Source: Paenarthrobacter aurescens TC1 (GTDB lineage: Bacteria; Actinomycetota; Actinomycetes; Actinomycetales; Micrococcaceae). Taken from it: a DNA stretch of 64,000 nucleotides. This document shows positions 37,219 through 46,113 of the stretch, in pieces. Location: contig CP000476.1 of assembly GCA_000014925.1 (NCBI GenBank), positions 186,001 through 250,000 on the forward strand, written 5' to 3'. The notes under the pieces are model-generated. The model worked only from the letters and a program-made list of their open reading frames with translations. It ran no database searches and was not told where the DNA came from. Each line of letters begins with the position of its first letter. The first letter of the stretch is position 1. A program made the translations under genes and the position numbers.

Positions 37219-38379
37219 TCAGCTTAGAAGGCTCATGCCCATGGAGGCCCGGCTGAACTGCCTTGGCGCGTTGACGCCGATCCAAGCCACGTCCTCCTCC
37301 GCAGATCCAATCCGGTACAGGGCAGCGTTGCGTTCCTCCGCAGCGTATACCTGTACAAGTTCGCCTGCCGGCGGAAGCATTCCGTGTACCTGTACCTTTC
37401 GGCCGAACTGCTCCGTCCATCCGTACGGAGCCTGTTCCAGTTCGCTGGAGTCGAAGCCTGCAAAGTATTCAGCCAGGGCTGCGCCATGCCGTTGGGCCTG
37501 GGTCCAACTCTCGAACCGCCGAAAGGTTCCGTCCTCGGCCTGCCGGGCCGAAACGTCTCCGATAGCGAAGATCCCGTCGGCGATTCCACCGCTGGTCAGC
37601 ATGGCTTTCCCGTCCGCAGTGCAACGGACTCCGTTGGAAATGTCGAGCTCGCTGTAGGTCAGCCATTCGGTGTGGGGGCGTGCGCCCACAGCGCTGATAG
37701 CCAGGTCGGCGTGCAGGTCCAAGCCGCTGACCCGGACCGTCCACTGCGCATCCGTTTTTTGAATGGATTCCACAGCAACCCCAAAATGAGTTACGACACC
37801 GGCCTGATGCATCCATGCCTTCGCTTCCTCCCCTAGATGTCCTGAAAAGAAGCGCTGCATTGGTTGCGGAGCCAAATCCACTACCGTGACGGCAAGCCCA
37901 CGCTGGGCGAGTGTAGATGCCAGTTCCGCACCAATGGTTCCGGCGCCGATGATGATCGCACTGGAGGCTCCTGCATCCACGGCGCTGCGCAGGGCAAGGG
38001 CGTCCTGCGCGGTTCTTAGGGTGAGAACGCCCGCTGGCCCGTTCGGCAGCCGGATTGAGCCGGCTCCTGTGGAGATGACGACGGCGTCAGCGGCTACTTC
38101 TCCGAGCTTGTCCGTCAGGACAGTCCGCTTGTCGGTGAGCAGCCCGATGGCCTTTGCATTGAGGATCGGCGTAGCCTCCGGCCACCACTCGGCCGGTTCG
38201 ACCGGGCCGGTGCCAAGAAGGAATTGCTTGGACAGCGGGGGCCGGTCGTAGGGCGCGTTCGGGTCTGAATCAATGACGATAAATTCGCCTGCAAAGCCCA
38301 GCTCGCGGCTGCGGGCAATCAGCATCGCCGACGCAACGGAAGCGCCAATGACCGTAACCCGGTCTGGCAGATGTGTCAC
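37219..38379 (-). CDS. NAD(P)H:ferredoxin reductase (FAD-dependent)
   Basis: The GTG start (38377-38379) overlaps the ferredoxin stop. The 386-residue protein has the two dinucleotide-binding motifs of the class I P450 ferredoxin reductases (putidaredoxin reductase type): VTVIGASVASAMLIARSRELG near residue 9 and AIIIGAGTIGAELASTLAQRG near 140, plus DGIFAIGDVSA near 270. Its first motif is GASVAS rather than the common GAGxAG, and PPLSKQFL is retained. It should pass electrons from NAD(P)H to the adjacent ferredoxin. Confidence 0.9.
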   Translation of the reverse strand: MTHLPDRVTVIGASVASAMLIARSRELGFAGEFIVIDSDPNAPYDRPPLSKQFLLGTGPVEPAEWWPEATPILNAKAIGLLTDKRTVLTDKLGEVAADAVVISTGAGSIRLPNGPAGVLTLRTAQDALALRSAVDAGASSAIIIGAGTIGAELASTLAQRGLAVTVVDLAPQPMQRFFSGHLGEEAKAWMHQAGVVTHFGVAVESIQKTDAQWTVRVSGLDLHADLAISAVGARPHTEWLTYSELDISNGVRCTADGKAMLTSGGIADGIFAIGDVSARQAEDGTFRRFESWTQAQRHGAALAEYFAGFDSSELEQAPYGWTEQFGRKVQVHGMLPPAGELVQVYAAEERNAALYRIGSAEEDVAWIGVNAPRQFSRASMGMSLLS

Positions 38380-38612
38380 GATGCCGAAACCTCTGATGCT
38401 TTCTCGCTGGCCTCGTTCGTTTCCCGTTCCAGGATTGCCCGTTCGGGGCAGTTCCGGATGGCCTTGCGGACGTTGGGTTCATCGCCGCTGTTTTCGCGGC
38501 CAGGAATGACGTGCGCGTAGCCTTCCTCGTCGATCTCAAAGGTTTCGGGTGCCAGAGCCCAGCACCGGGCGTGGCCTTGACAACGCCCTCCGTCGACCAA
38601 AAGTTCTCCCAT
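38376..38612 (-). CDS. P450-type [3Fe-4S] ferredoxin
   Basis: The 78-residue protein has CQGHARC (near residue 10-16) and a distal NCPERAI cysteine (near 53). The CxxxxxC plus CP spacing, with histidine at the place of the second cysteine, is the 3Fe-4S ferredoxin type that serves actinobacterial P450s. It starts five bases after the P450 stop and overlaps the reductase gene by GTGA, so the three are a unit. The acidic, glutamate-rich tail is unremarkable. Confidence 0.93.
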   Translation of the reverse strand: MGELLVDGGRCQGHARCWALAPETFEIDEEGYAHVIPGRENSGDEPNVRKAIRNCPERAILERETNEASEKASEVSAS

Positions 38613-38617
38613 AGTGA

Positions 38618-39811
38618 TCAAGCTCCAATCTTGAGGGTAAGCGGGCCGACGCCGTGCCACGGTTCGTCGTCATTCGCCCGTTCGAAGTGCGGGACAGCCT
38701 TCAGGAATTCCTCCATGGCGATAACCATTTCGGCGCGGCCAAGGTTCGAGCCGAGGCACCGGTGGATCCCTCCGCCGAAGGCCAGGTGGCGGTTGTCTTC
38801 ACGGTCAATCTTGATGTCGTTGGGTTCTTCGTAGACCTCCGGGTCACGGTTGCCCGCGCCGAAGACAAGCACAACGCGTTCGCCAGCCTTGATTTCCTGG
38901 CCCCGGACAACTGTGTCCTTCTTCGCGGTGCGGGCCATGGCCTGGACCGGGGAGAGCGTCCGCAGGAATTCTTCGGCTGCGGTGGGGATCAGGTCCGGGT
39001 CTTCCCGCAACTGCTGCTGGGCCTGCGGGTTGCCGGCCAGGTACCAGAGGGCGGAACGGATCGCCCAGGCGGTCGTGTCGAGCCCGGCGAGGAAGAGCAG
39101 GTAGCAGTACGACAGCAGCTCTTCCCGCGTGAGCTTCCGGCCTTTCACTTCCGCTTTCAGGAGCTGGGTGATCAGGTCATTGCTGGCGTCCGCTCCCGGT
39201 CCGGCCTTTTCCCGTTCGTCGAGAAGGCGGTCGAAGTAGTCGTTGAGTTCGCGTCCGGCCGCATATGCGGTTTCCGGATGCGCGGTCCGCTCATAGATGA
39301 TTTCGTCGATCCACCGGTCGAAGATTGGCCAGTCCTGTTCCGGATATCCGGCCAGGCGGCTGAAGATAATGGTCGGCATCGGGCGGGCAAGCTTTGCCGA
39401 GACATCAACGACGTCTCCGGCTGTGAGGACTTCCTGGCACAGCTGCTGAGCGGTCTCCCGCATTCCGGGTGTCAGCTTTGAGATGTTCATGGGGGTGAAC
39501 ATCGGCAACAGGATTTTGCGGAAGTCAGCGTGGGCCGGCGGATCGATGTCGATCGGAATCAGGGGGACGTCAGTGCCGAACGCCGGGAGGAGCATTGAGG
39601 GTCCGACCGCGAACGTGTCGGGGTCCTGCTCGGCGTTGAAGATATCTTCGCTCTTGGTGATGTACCAAAAGCCTCCATACTTGTTACTGTGCCCGACAGG
39701 TCCGTTGGCTAGGATGTCCTGGTATTCGTCGAAAATGTTGTCGAGCGACCGTCCGTGGAAGTCAAAGTCTGACTTGTTGTGGCTGAGTCCCCGCTCAGTT
39801 TCTGTGCTCAT
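38618..39811 (-). CDS. Cytochrome P450
   Basis: From ATG 39811 the protein is 397 residues, usual for a soluble bacterial P450. The I-helix oxygen-activation motif AGLDTTAW (near 238), the K-helix EEFLR (near 281), and the haem loop FGGGIHRCLG with the thiolate cysteine (near 345) are intact. It overlaps the PuuD-like gene by ATGA. It probably hydroxylates or N-dealkylates the gamma-glutamylated or free amine handled by the ligase upstream. P450 plus glutamine-synthetase-like pairs are known from mycobacterial piperidine/pyrrolidine loci (pip); whether this substrate is cyclic is unknown. Confidence 0.95.
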   Translation of the reverse strand: MSTETERGLSHNKSDFDFHGRSLDNIFDEYQDILANGPVGHSNKYGGFWYITKSEDIFNAEQDPDTFAVGPSMLLPAFGTDVPLIPIDIDPPAHADFRKILLPMFTPMNISKLTPGMRETAQQLCQEVLTAGDVVDVSAKLARPMPTIIFSRLAGYPEQDWPIFDRWIDEIIYERTAHPETAYAAGRELNDYFDRLLDEREKAGPGADASNDLITQLLKAEVKGRKLTREELLSYCYLLFLAGLDTTAWAIRSALWYLAGNPQAQQQLREDPDLIPTAAEEFLRTLSPVQAMARTAKKDTVVRGQEIKAGERVVLVFGAGNRDPEVYEEPNDIKIDREDNRHLAFGGGIHRCLGSNLGRAEMVIAMEEFLKAVPHFERANDDEPWHGVGPLTLKIGA

Positions 39812-40548
39812 GAGAATTGCTCCTGAAGTGGTTTCTGTGACTGTGCGTACGCTGCGGCCTTCTCCACGAGATCGGCGAAGAGGGCCTTCTGGGCTTCGTG
39901 GTAGTCGACCATGTGCTCGGGATGCCATTGGACTCCGATGAGGTGGGCATCGTCGGCTTCAATTGCTTCGATAACATCGCCTTCCCGTCCCACGACACGA
40001 AGGCCTGTTCCGAGCTTTCCCAAGCCCTGGTGGTGGTAGCTGTTCACGGGAATGGTCAGGTCTTTGGCGATCCGGGCAAGTTCGGAACCGGGCTCCAGTT
40101 GTACCTGGTGCCATGGTTCATGAGAGGGATGGTCCTGCCAGTGCCCCCTGTCCGGGCTCACTTCCTGGACGAGGTTTCCGCCTCGAATAACGTTGACTAG
40201 CTGCATCCCCCGGCAAGTGGCCAGGATGGGCAGGCCGCGGAGCATGGCCTCGTTGTAAAGCTCGATTTCGAAGTCGTCCCTGATGTCGCACACGTCATAG
40301 ACCGTGTCGGCCGGGTCTTCCCCATACAGCCGGGGGCTGATGTCACCGCCGCCGGTGAGGATCAGCCCGTCGAATCCTTCAAGCGCCGCATCGGGGATCG
40401 TTGCCGTGGACGGAAGAATGGCGGGACGGCCGCCTGCGGCAAGCACGCCGTTGGCGTAGGCCATGTTTTGGACCGTTGAAGGCATCGGGCCAAAGGCGGT
40501 ATCGACGGTCTGCCGGGCCGCGGAAATGGCAATAAGGGGCGCCCGCAT
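39808..40548 (-). CDS. Gamma-glutamyl-amide hydrolase, PuuD-like (peptidase C26)
   Basis: The 246-residue protein has the class I GATase layout of PuuD: LILTGGGDISPRLYGE (near residue 60), ATCRGMQLVNVIRGG with nucleophile cysteine (near 108) and GVQWHPEHM with histidine and glutamate (near 217). PuuD removes glutamate from gamma-glutamyl-GABA at the end of the Puu putrescine route. Lodged between the SDR and P450 genes with one-base or overlapping junctions, it should remove the glutamyl group after oxidation in this pathway. Confidence 0.92.
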   Translation of the reverse strand: MRAPLIAISAARQTVDTAFGPMPSTVQNMAYANGVLAAGGRPAILPSTATIPDAALEGFDGLILTGGGDISPRLYGEDPADTVYDVCDIRDDFEIELYNEAMLRGLPILATCRGMQLVNVIRGGNLVQEVSPDRGHWQDHPSHEPWHQVQLEPGSELARIAKDLTIPVNSYHHQGLGKLGTGLRVVGREGDVIEAIEADDAHLIGVQWHPEHMVDYHEAQKALFADLVEKAAAYAQSQKPLQEQFS

Positions 40549-40549
40549 G

Positions 40550-41323
40550 TCAGTAAACCAGCCAACCGCCGTCGACGTGGATGGTGGTACCGGTCACCCA
40601 GCTGGCCTCGTCGCTGGCCAGGAACGCGACTGCGTTGGCAACGTCGGAGGGCCGTCCGATTCGTCCGAGCGGCGTGCGGTCGAGCAGGAACTTCACGGCG
40701 TCCTGGTTCTCCAGCACGGACTTGGTGAATGGGGTCTCGATGAAGCCGGGGGCGACAGCGTTGACGCGGATTTTGGAAGCTGCGGTTTCGATGGCCAAAG
40801 CTTTCGTGAACATAAGAAGTGCACCCTTGGATGCGTTGTAGTGGACCTGGGGGTGTCCGCTGCTGGCGATGACGATGTGGGCCTCGACAGAGGTGATGTT
40901 GACGATGGCACTGGTTGAATCGTCGCCCCGGGCGGCAGCGCCCTTCTCCAGCAGCGGCCGTGCGGCCTGGCTGACCAGGAACGGTCCGGTGGAGTTCACG
41001 GCGAAGACCTGGTCCCATTCCGCTACGCTCACGTCGTCGAAGTTGCTGCCCTTGACGATTCCTGCGTTGTTGACGAGGGTGTCGAGCCGGCCGAATTTTG
41101 CGTCGATCTCGGCCATGCCGCTGCGGACCGAGGCTTCGTCGGCGACGTCCATAACAACAGGCACCATTTCCGGGTGCTGGCCGATCAGACGTTCGAGCGC
41201 CGCCTCGTCACGGTCCAGGGCTACGACGGTGGCGCCCTCCTTGAGGAGCTTTTCTGCGATGGCAAGGCCGTTTCCGGACGCGGCTCCGGTGACTGCAGCG
41301 ATCTTTCCGGGGTGAGTGGTCAT
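40550..41323 (-). CDS. SDR-family oxidoreductase
   Basis: The 257-residue protein has TGAASGNGLAIAE at the N-terminus (dinucleotide site), NNAG near residue 85, a serine in the SSGHPQVHYNASKGA region and the catalytic YxxxK (near 160). GRIGRPSDVANAVAFLASDEASWVTGTTIHVDGG near the end is the usual tetramer-contact tail. It probably oxidises an alcohol intermediate with NAD(P)+ in the operon. The stop is one base from the PuuD-like start. Confidence 0.92.
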   Translation of the reverse strand: MTTHPGKIAAVTGAASGNGLAIAEKLLKEGATVVALDRDEAALERLIGQHPEMVPVVMDVADEASVRSGMAEIDAKFGRLDTLVNNAGIVKGSNFDDVSVAEWDQVFAVNSTGPFLVSQAARPLLEKGAAARGDDSTSAIVNITSVEAHIVIASSGHPQVHYNASKGALLMFTKALAIETAASKIRVNAVAPGFIETPFTKSVLENQDAVKFLLDRTPLGRIGRPSDVANAVAFLASDEASWVTGTTIHVDGGWLVY

Positions 41324-41384
41324 TGGGTGCTTCTTTCTGAGTATTTAAAAAATGGAAATGGAGCTCTTAGCGCTGCATTCTGCG

Positions 41385-42830
41385 CTAGATGCGTTCCAGG
41401 TAACGTGCGATCTCGAAGTCGGTGACGCTGGTCTGAAGCTTGCGGAGCTCCCAGCGCCTCGTCTGGACGTAGTGGGTCACGAAGGTTGCGCCGAAGTACG
41501 CCTTGGCGACCTCGCTTTTTTCGAACTGTTCGATGGCCTGGTCGAGTGTTCCGGGCAGCTGCTTTACCTGGTGTCCTTCCTCCAGGGCGTAGGCGTTTCC
41601 TTCCACCCGCTTCGGGGCGGTCAGTTCCTGCTCCACGCCGTGCAGGCCGGCAGCGATGTTAGCGGCGATGACCAGGTAAGGATTGGCGTCAGCGCCCGGT
41701 ACCCGGTTTTCAATGCGTGCGGCGCTGCTCTTTGACGGGATGGACCTGATGGCGACCGTTCGGTTGTCCAAGCCCCAGGTGGCGCTGGATCCGGCCCACT
41801 GCCCGCCTTCGGTCCGCTTGTAAGAGTTGATGGTGGGCAGGTAGAGGGCCGTGAGCTCCGGTGCCGTTTCGACGACGCCGGCCAGGTAGTTGTATCCGAT
41901 GGCGCTCAGTTCGCCGGGCTCCTCGGCATTGGCGAAGGCGGACTTGCCCGACTGCGGATCCCAAAGGCTCTGGTGCATGTGCCCGGAGGAGCCGGCCCAC
42001 TCCGGGTTGATCTTGGCCATGAATGATGCCGTGTAGCCGGCCTCAGCTGCAACCTCCTTGACGGTTGCCTTTAGCCGGAGGGCGTTGTCCGCGGCTGCGA
42101 GAGCATCCGAATAGTGGATGTTCATCTCGAACTGGCCCGGACCGTTTTCACTGTTGCTGGCCTCGATGAAAATGCCCTGCTCAGACAGGCGGCGTCGGAT
42201 CTCACCGATGAGGAACTCGGTGCCTGTGTCCCTGACGAGGCTGTAGGTGTGACTGCCCGCCGTGATGGGGGTCAGGTCGCGCCAGTCCTTGGCGGCAAGG
42301 TCCGTCGGGGTGCCTTTGAGCAGGTAGAACTCGAACTCGTAGGCGCAGACTGGCGAGTATCCAAGGTCTTCGGCTTTCTGCACGACTCGCTTGAGAATGC
42401 TCCGGGGACAAATTGCCGCAGGCTCGCCCGACATCTCGTAGGCGTCGCAAATGACGGAAGCCACGCCGGGTTCCCCCGGAACGACCTTCAGGGTACTGAG
42501 ATCGGGGAGGAGCGTCACGTCAGGGTAACCCGTGTCCCACCCCGTGTAGCTGAGATCAGAAATGATTTCGTCCTGAATGTCCCAGCCGAAGATGATGTTG
42601 CAGATATTCGTTCCGAGCTCAGCGACGCTTTCCAGGAAGTACCTGGCAGGGATGCGCTTGCCGCGCCATACGCCGTCCAGGTCCACGACGCCCACTTTGA
42701 ACGTTTTGATGTCGTTGTCGGAGACGAACTTTTGCAGTTCGTCATGCGCTGACGCGGCTGAGGATTGATCCTGCATGTCGATGGCCTCGAGTTCGTGGAG
42801 GTCCTCCGGGACCTGTGTGATGGGATTCAC
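41385..42830 (-). CDS. Glutamine-synthetase-like gamma-glutamyl-amine ligase
   Basis: A GTG (42828-42830) with GAGG upstream gives 481 residues; ATG 42776 is an alternative. GS catalytic elements are present: CAYEFEFYLL (near 150), NGPGQFEMNIHYSDAL (near 235), GSSGHMHQSLWD (near 285), NSYKR, and NRTVAIRSIPSKSSAARIENRVPGADANPYL (near 360-390). GlnA housekeeping features such as the adenylylation loop are not evident. Linked PuuD-like hydrolase, aldehyde dehydrogenase and P450 indicate a role like PuuA, IpuC or PipC: ATP-dependent addition of glutamate to a toxic amine. A palindrome lies 66 bases upstream. Confidence 0.92.
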   Translation of the reverse strand: MNPITQVPEDLHELEAIDMQDQSSAASAHDELQKFVSDNDIKTFKVGVVDLDGVWRGKRIPARYFLESVAELGTNICNIIFGWDIQDEIISDLSYTGWDTGYPDVTLLPDLSTLKVVPGEPGVASVICDAYEMSGEPAAICPRSILKRVVQKAEDLGYSPVCAYEFEFYLLKGTPTDLAAKDWRDLTPITAGSHTYSLVRDTGTEFLIGEIRRRLSEQGIFIEASNSENGPGQFEMNIHYSDALAAADNALRLKATVKEVAAEAGYTASFMAKINPEWAGSSGHMHQSLWDPQSGKSAFANAEEPGELSAIGYNYLAGVVETAPELTALYLPTINSYKRTEGGQWAGSSATWGLDNRTVAIRSIPSKSSAARIENRVPGADANPYLVIAANIAAGLHGVEQELTAPKRVEGNAYALEEGHQVKQLPGTLDQAIEQFEKSEVAKAYFGATFVTHYVQTRRWELRKLQTSVTDFEIARYLERI

Positions 42831-42895
42831 TATGTACCTCTTATCCTCATTGATATTGGTTACTAAAAACACTAAGAGCGGGGTCCTTTTGGCGT

Positions 42896-42912
42896 ATGTG
42901 CAAGGTGCACAT
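42896..42912. promoter_or_regulatory. Palindromic operator, copy 1
   Basis: ATGTGCA, AGG, TGCACAT, preceded by GT, lies 66 bases upstream of the ligase start. A near-identical site (GTATGTGCnnGGTGCACAT) is at 46253-46271. Confidence 0.6.
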
Positions 42913-42975
42913 CATGATTGCCGGCTACATGCATTCGGTAAGCCAGGTCACATTCCTGTGCGGTAGGCAGGCCAA

Positions 42976-43030
42976 GGCTTTTCCGTGTTCTGCCCAGTAC
43001 CCAGGACACGAAAGCCATGGTGCTGGGCAG
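42976..43030 (-). terminator. Two overlapping hairpins after the diflavin reductase
   Basis: One stem pairs 42976-42992 with 43002-43016 (interrupted, with AAAGCC/GGCTTT base). A second pairs CTGCCCAG (42990-42997) with CTGGGCAG (43023-43030). They share bases and cannot form together. Located 13 bases past the reductase stop. Confidence 0.5.
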
Positions 43031-43042
43031 GTCGAGCGGGGC

Positions 43043-44749
43043 CTAGTAGACGTCCTTGACGTAACGTCCTTCGCTCTTCAGGGACTGCAGGTAATCGTGC
43101 GCCTTTTCGGGGGTCATTGCGCCGTGGCTTCTGAGCACCGCCAGCAGGGCTTCGTCGATGTCAGGTGCTATTTGTTTGCCGCCGCACACATAGACCGAAG
43201 CTCCACCCGATAGCCAGGCAAAGATGCCGTCTCCTTCTTCGCGGATCCGGTCCTGGACATAGACCTTGCCCTGTTGATCCCGGGAGAAAGCCACGCTGAG
43301 GCGGTTCAGCACGCCGTTGCTTTGCAGTTCTTCCATTTCCTCCTGATAAAGCCAGGAAGGCTTTTCATGGCGGTCCCCGAAGAATAGCCAGTTTCGTCCC
43401 CGGGCTTGTGAGACTTCGCGGTCACGGAGGAAGCCACGGAACGGGGCAACTCCGACGCCCGGACCGACCATGATCACGTCAGCTGAGTTGTCGTGGGGCA
43501 GGTGGAACTCGTGCGCCGGCAGCGGGAAGACTTTTATGGTTGTCTTGGTCTGCGCGGCGGACTGGAGGAATCCGCTGCATGCACCCGAGTGCCGGCGGCC
43601 GGCGGTCTCGTATTGCACAGTGGAGACCGTCAAGTGGACGCGGTCGCCGTCAGCGAGGGGACTGGAGGCAATGGAGTACGACCGGTGCTGCAGGGGCCTC
43701 AGCATTGAGAGGAACTCGCCGGGATCGACATCCGTTGTCCGGGTTTCCTGCAGCACGTCCAGCATGTCCCGTCCCCACAGCCAGTCCTCCAGCGCATTGC
43801 GGTCACCGGACTCGACCAGGTTCCGCACGGGATGATCCGGGGCAAGATTTTCGACGAGCCAGGCCACGATGCCCAGATGGGGCAGCCGAAGCTCATAGTC
43901 GTTTTGAAGCGTCTCGCGTACGGTCTTGCCGTCTTCACCGAATACCTCGCTGCCCGCGAGGCCAAGGAATCCGAGGAGGTCTTCCACGAGTTCGATGTTG
44001 TTAGTGGGGATTACGGCAAGTGAGTCACCTGGCCGGTAGTTGCGGCTGTCGCCGCTGACCTCAAGCTCATAGTGCCAGACCTCTTTTTCGGACTCTGGAG
44101 CGCTGAGGAGGCGGGCCTCGACGACGGTGGCAGTGTCAGGTTCCCGGCGTGTGCCTTTCGGCTGCTCGGCGGGGTTTGCTCCTGGAACAGTGGAGTCTTC
44201 CGGGTTGTTGTCTCGCTTCTTGGGAACAACTGTCTTGAAGGTCTCGAGCATGCCCCTGATCCACTTGCCTGACGTCAGGTCATAGTCGACATCGCAGTCG
44301 AGGCGGTCAAGGATTCTCTTGCCGCCGAGTTTGCCAAGGCGCTCGTCAAGATCGCTGCCGGCTTTGCAGAAGTCTTCGTACATGGAGTCGCCAATGGCAA
44401 GGACTGCGAAGGGAACGTCCTTGAAGAGGTCTGAACCGGCGCTTTGAAGCTGGTCCCAAAACGGTTGCGCATTGTCCGGCATGTGGCCGTTGTCGTGTGT
44501 GGCGGTAACGATCAACAGGCGGTCCTTGCGTGCCGCTTCTTGCGGGGTCAGCATGTCCAAGCTCATAAGCTCGGCTGCGTAACCCTGGCCGTTTGCCTTG
44601 TCCACGATCTTGGACGCAAGGAACTCAGCGTTCCCGGTCTGGCTGCCGTAGAGGACGCTGAGGGTCTGCACGGCGGTACCTGTCTCACTGGATACTTCGG
44701 ATGAGGTGCCTTGGTTGGTCCGAACCAGCTCCCCTGTGTCAGTTGTCAC
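43043..44749 (-). CDS. Diflavin reductase (CysJ/cytochrome P450 reductase-like)
   Basis: The 568-residue protein has an FMN flavodoxin domain (about 28-175: LSVLYGSQTGNAEFLA, VTATHDNGHMPDNA), a linker, an FAD domain (YRPGDSLAVIP; RSYSIASSP near 360) and an NADPH domain (GPGVGVAPFRGFLRDR near 435; YVCGGKQIAPDI near 530). This is the NADPH-FAD-FMN chain of sulfite reductase alpha and CPR. No sulfite reductase haemoprotein is nearby, while a P450 lies 4 kb downstream. Its GTG start overlaps the upstream aldehyde dehydrogenase stop. It may be an alternative electron donor or reduce another acceptor. Confidence 0.92.
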   Translation of the reverse strand: MTTDTGELVRTNQGTSSEVSSETGTAVQTLSVLYGSQTGNAEFLASKIVDKANGQGYAAELMSLDMLTPQEAARKDRLLIVTATHDNGHMPDNAQPFWDQLQSAGSDLFKDVPFAVLAIGDSMYEDFCKAGSDLDERLGKLGGKRILDRLDCDVDYDLTSGKWIRGMLETFKTVVPKKRDNNPEDSTVPGANPAEQPKGTRREPDTATVVEARLLSAPESEKEVWHYELEVSGDSRNYRPGDSLAVIPTNNIELVEDLLGFLGLAGSEVFGEDGKTVRETLQNDYELRLPHLGIVAWLVENLAPDHPVRNLVESGDRNALEDWLWGRDMLDVLQETRTTDVDPGEFLSMLRPLQHRSYSIASSPLADGDRVHLTVSTVQYETAGRRHSGACSGFLQSAAQTKTTIKVFPLPAHEFHLPHDNSADVIMVGPGVGVAPFRGFLRDREVSQARGRNWLFFGDRHEKPSWLYQEEMEELQSNGVLNRLSVAFSRDQQGKVYVQDRIREEGDGIFAWLSGGASVYVCGGKQIAPDIDEALLAVLRSHGAMTPEKAHDYLQSLKSEGRYVKDVY

Positions 44750-46113
44750 GGTTCTGTCCTTACAAATACGGTCTTGAGTTCGGTGTATGCCTCGATGGCA
44801 GCCTGGCCCAGTCCGCGGCCGATGCCTGACTGTTTGAAGCCGCCATAAGGTGTCTGGATTCGAATGGATGAGTTTGAGTTGACCGACAGAGTCCCGGACT
44901 CAAGTGCCCGCGCCGTCCGCAGGGCCTGTCCGACATCGTTGGTCCAGATAGAGCCGCTCAGGCCGTAAATTGAGCTGTTGGCTAGCGCGATGGCTTCCTC
45001 TTCGGTGTCGAAGGGAATCACCGAGGCGATGGGGCCGAAAATTTCATCGGTTGCCACCCGGCTCTTGGGGTCCGGGGCGATGACGATTCTGGGCGCCATC
45101 CAGAAGCCGGGGCCATCCGGTGCTTCACCGGCGGTGACGACGTTGAGACCGTTTTCGAGGAAGCTGGAAACGGTGTCGCGGTGGGCAGCCGATACCAGAG
45201 GTCCCAGATCGGTCTTGCCGTCCAGCGGGTTACCGATTTTCAGTGCACGCGTAGTCTCGATGAATCCCTCAACGAACTCGTCGAAGATTCCCCGTTGCAC
45301 GAGAAAGCGGCTGCGTGCACAGCAGTCCTGGCCCGTGTTGTCGAAGACCGACATCGGGGCTGCCTGCAGACACTTGCCGAGGTCAACGTCGTTGTAGACG
45401 ATACTGGCGGACTTCCCGCCGAGCTCAAGAGAAACCCTTTTCATCGTCGTTGAAGCCGCCTGGACGATGGACCGGCCGACCTCGGTGGAACCAGTAAAAC
45501 TTATCTTGCTAACATCCGGGTGTTCAGCGAGGGCATTGCCGATCCGGGCGCCCGAACCAGTGAGAACCTGAAGCGCGTCCCCGACGACGCCCAGTTCCTT
45601 CACGATCTCACCAAATCGGACAGTTGACAGGGGGGTAAGGGCCGCGGGTTTCACAATTACCGAATTACCGCTGGCCAGAGCCGGGGCGATACTCCAGGAT
45701 GCGATAGGTAGAGGGAAGTTCCACGGGGCAATTACGGCCACAACACCCAGCGGCTCGCGGAAAGTCATGCTGACGCCGCCATCGACCGGAATGGTGTCCC
45801 CGAGGATCTTGTCGACCGTTCCGGCGTAGTACTTGAAGCACTCGGCGACACCAAGAACTTCCTGTCGGGCCGCCGCCAATGGCTTACCAACGTCGGTGGA
45901 TTCGAGCAAGGCCAGTTCGTCGCTGTGGGCGATGACAGCATCGGCAATAGCCCAGAGGGCATCACGGCGTTCAGCCAGTGGCTTGCGGACCCAGGCGCGC
46001 TGGGCGGCCCCTGCGCGTTCGACCGCTGCATTTACGTCCGGCAGGTCGTAGGCGGGCACCTCGCCTATCTGTTCTTCTGTAGCGGGGTTGTAGACCGAAG
46101 TAACGCTGCTCAT
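44746..46113 (-). CDS. Aldehyde dehydrogenase (P450 cluster)
   Basis: ATG 46113 has AAGGA upstream; product 455 residues, somewhat shorter than the common 475-500 at the N-terminus. The motifs SLELGGKSASIVY (general base near 232) and FDNTGQDCCARSRF (catalytic cysteine near 267) are present, with a double cysteine. It begins the minus-strand operon and is translationally coupled (GTGA) to the diflavin reductase. It would oxidise an aldehyde from P450 or aminotransferase chemistry to the acid, as PuuC does for gamma-glutamyl-aminobutyraldehyde. Confidence 0.92.
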   Translation of the reverse strand: MSSVTSVYNPATEEQIGEVPAYDLPDVNAAVERAGAAQRAWVRKPLAERRDALWAIADAVIAHSDELALLESTDVGKPLAAARQEVLGVAECFKYYAGTVDKILGDTIPVDGGVSMTFREPLGVVAVIAPWNFPLPIASWSIAPALASGNSVIVKPAALTPLSTVRFGEIVKELGVVGDALQVLTGSGARIGNALAEHPDVSKISFTGSTEVGRSIVQAASTTMKRVSLELGGKSASIVYNDVDLGKCLQAAPMSVFDNTGQDCCARSRFLVQRGIFDEFVEGFIETTRALKIGNPLDGKTDLGPLVSAAHRDTVSSFLENGLNVVTAGEAPDGPGFWMAPRIVIAPDPKSRVATDEIFGPIASVIPFDTEEEAIALANSSIYGLSGSIWTNDVGQALRTARALESGTLSVNSNSSIRIQTPYGGFKQSGIGRGLGQAAIEAYTELKTVFVRTEP

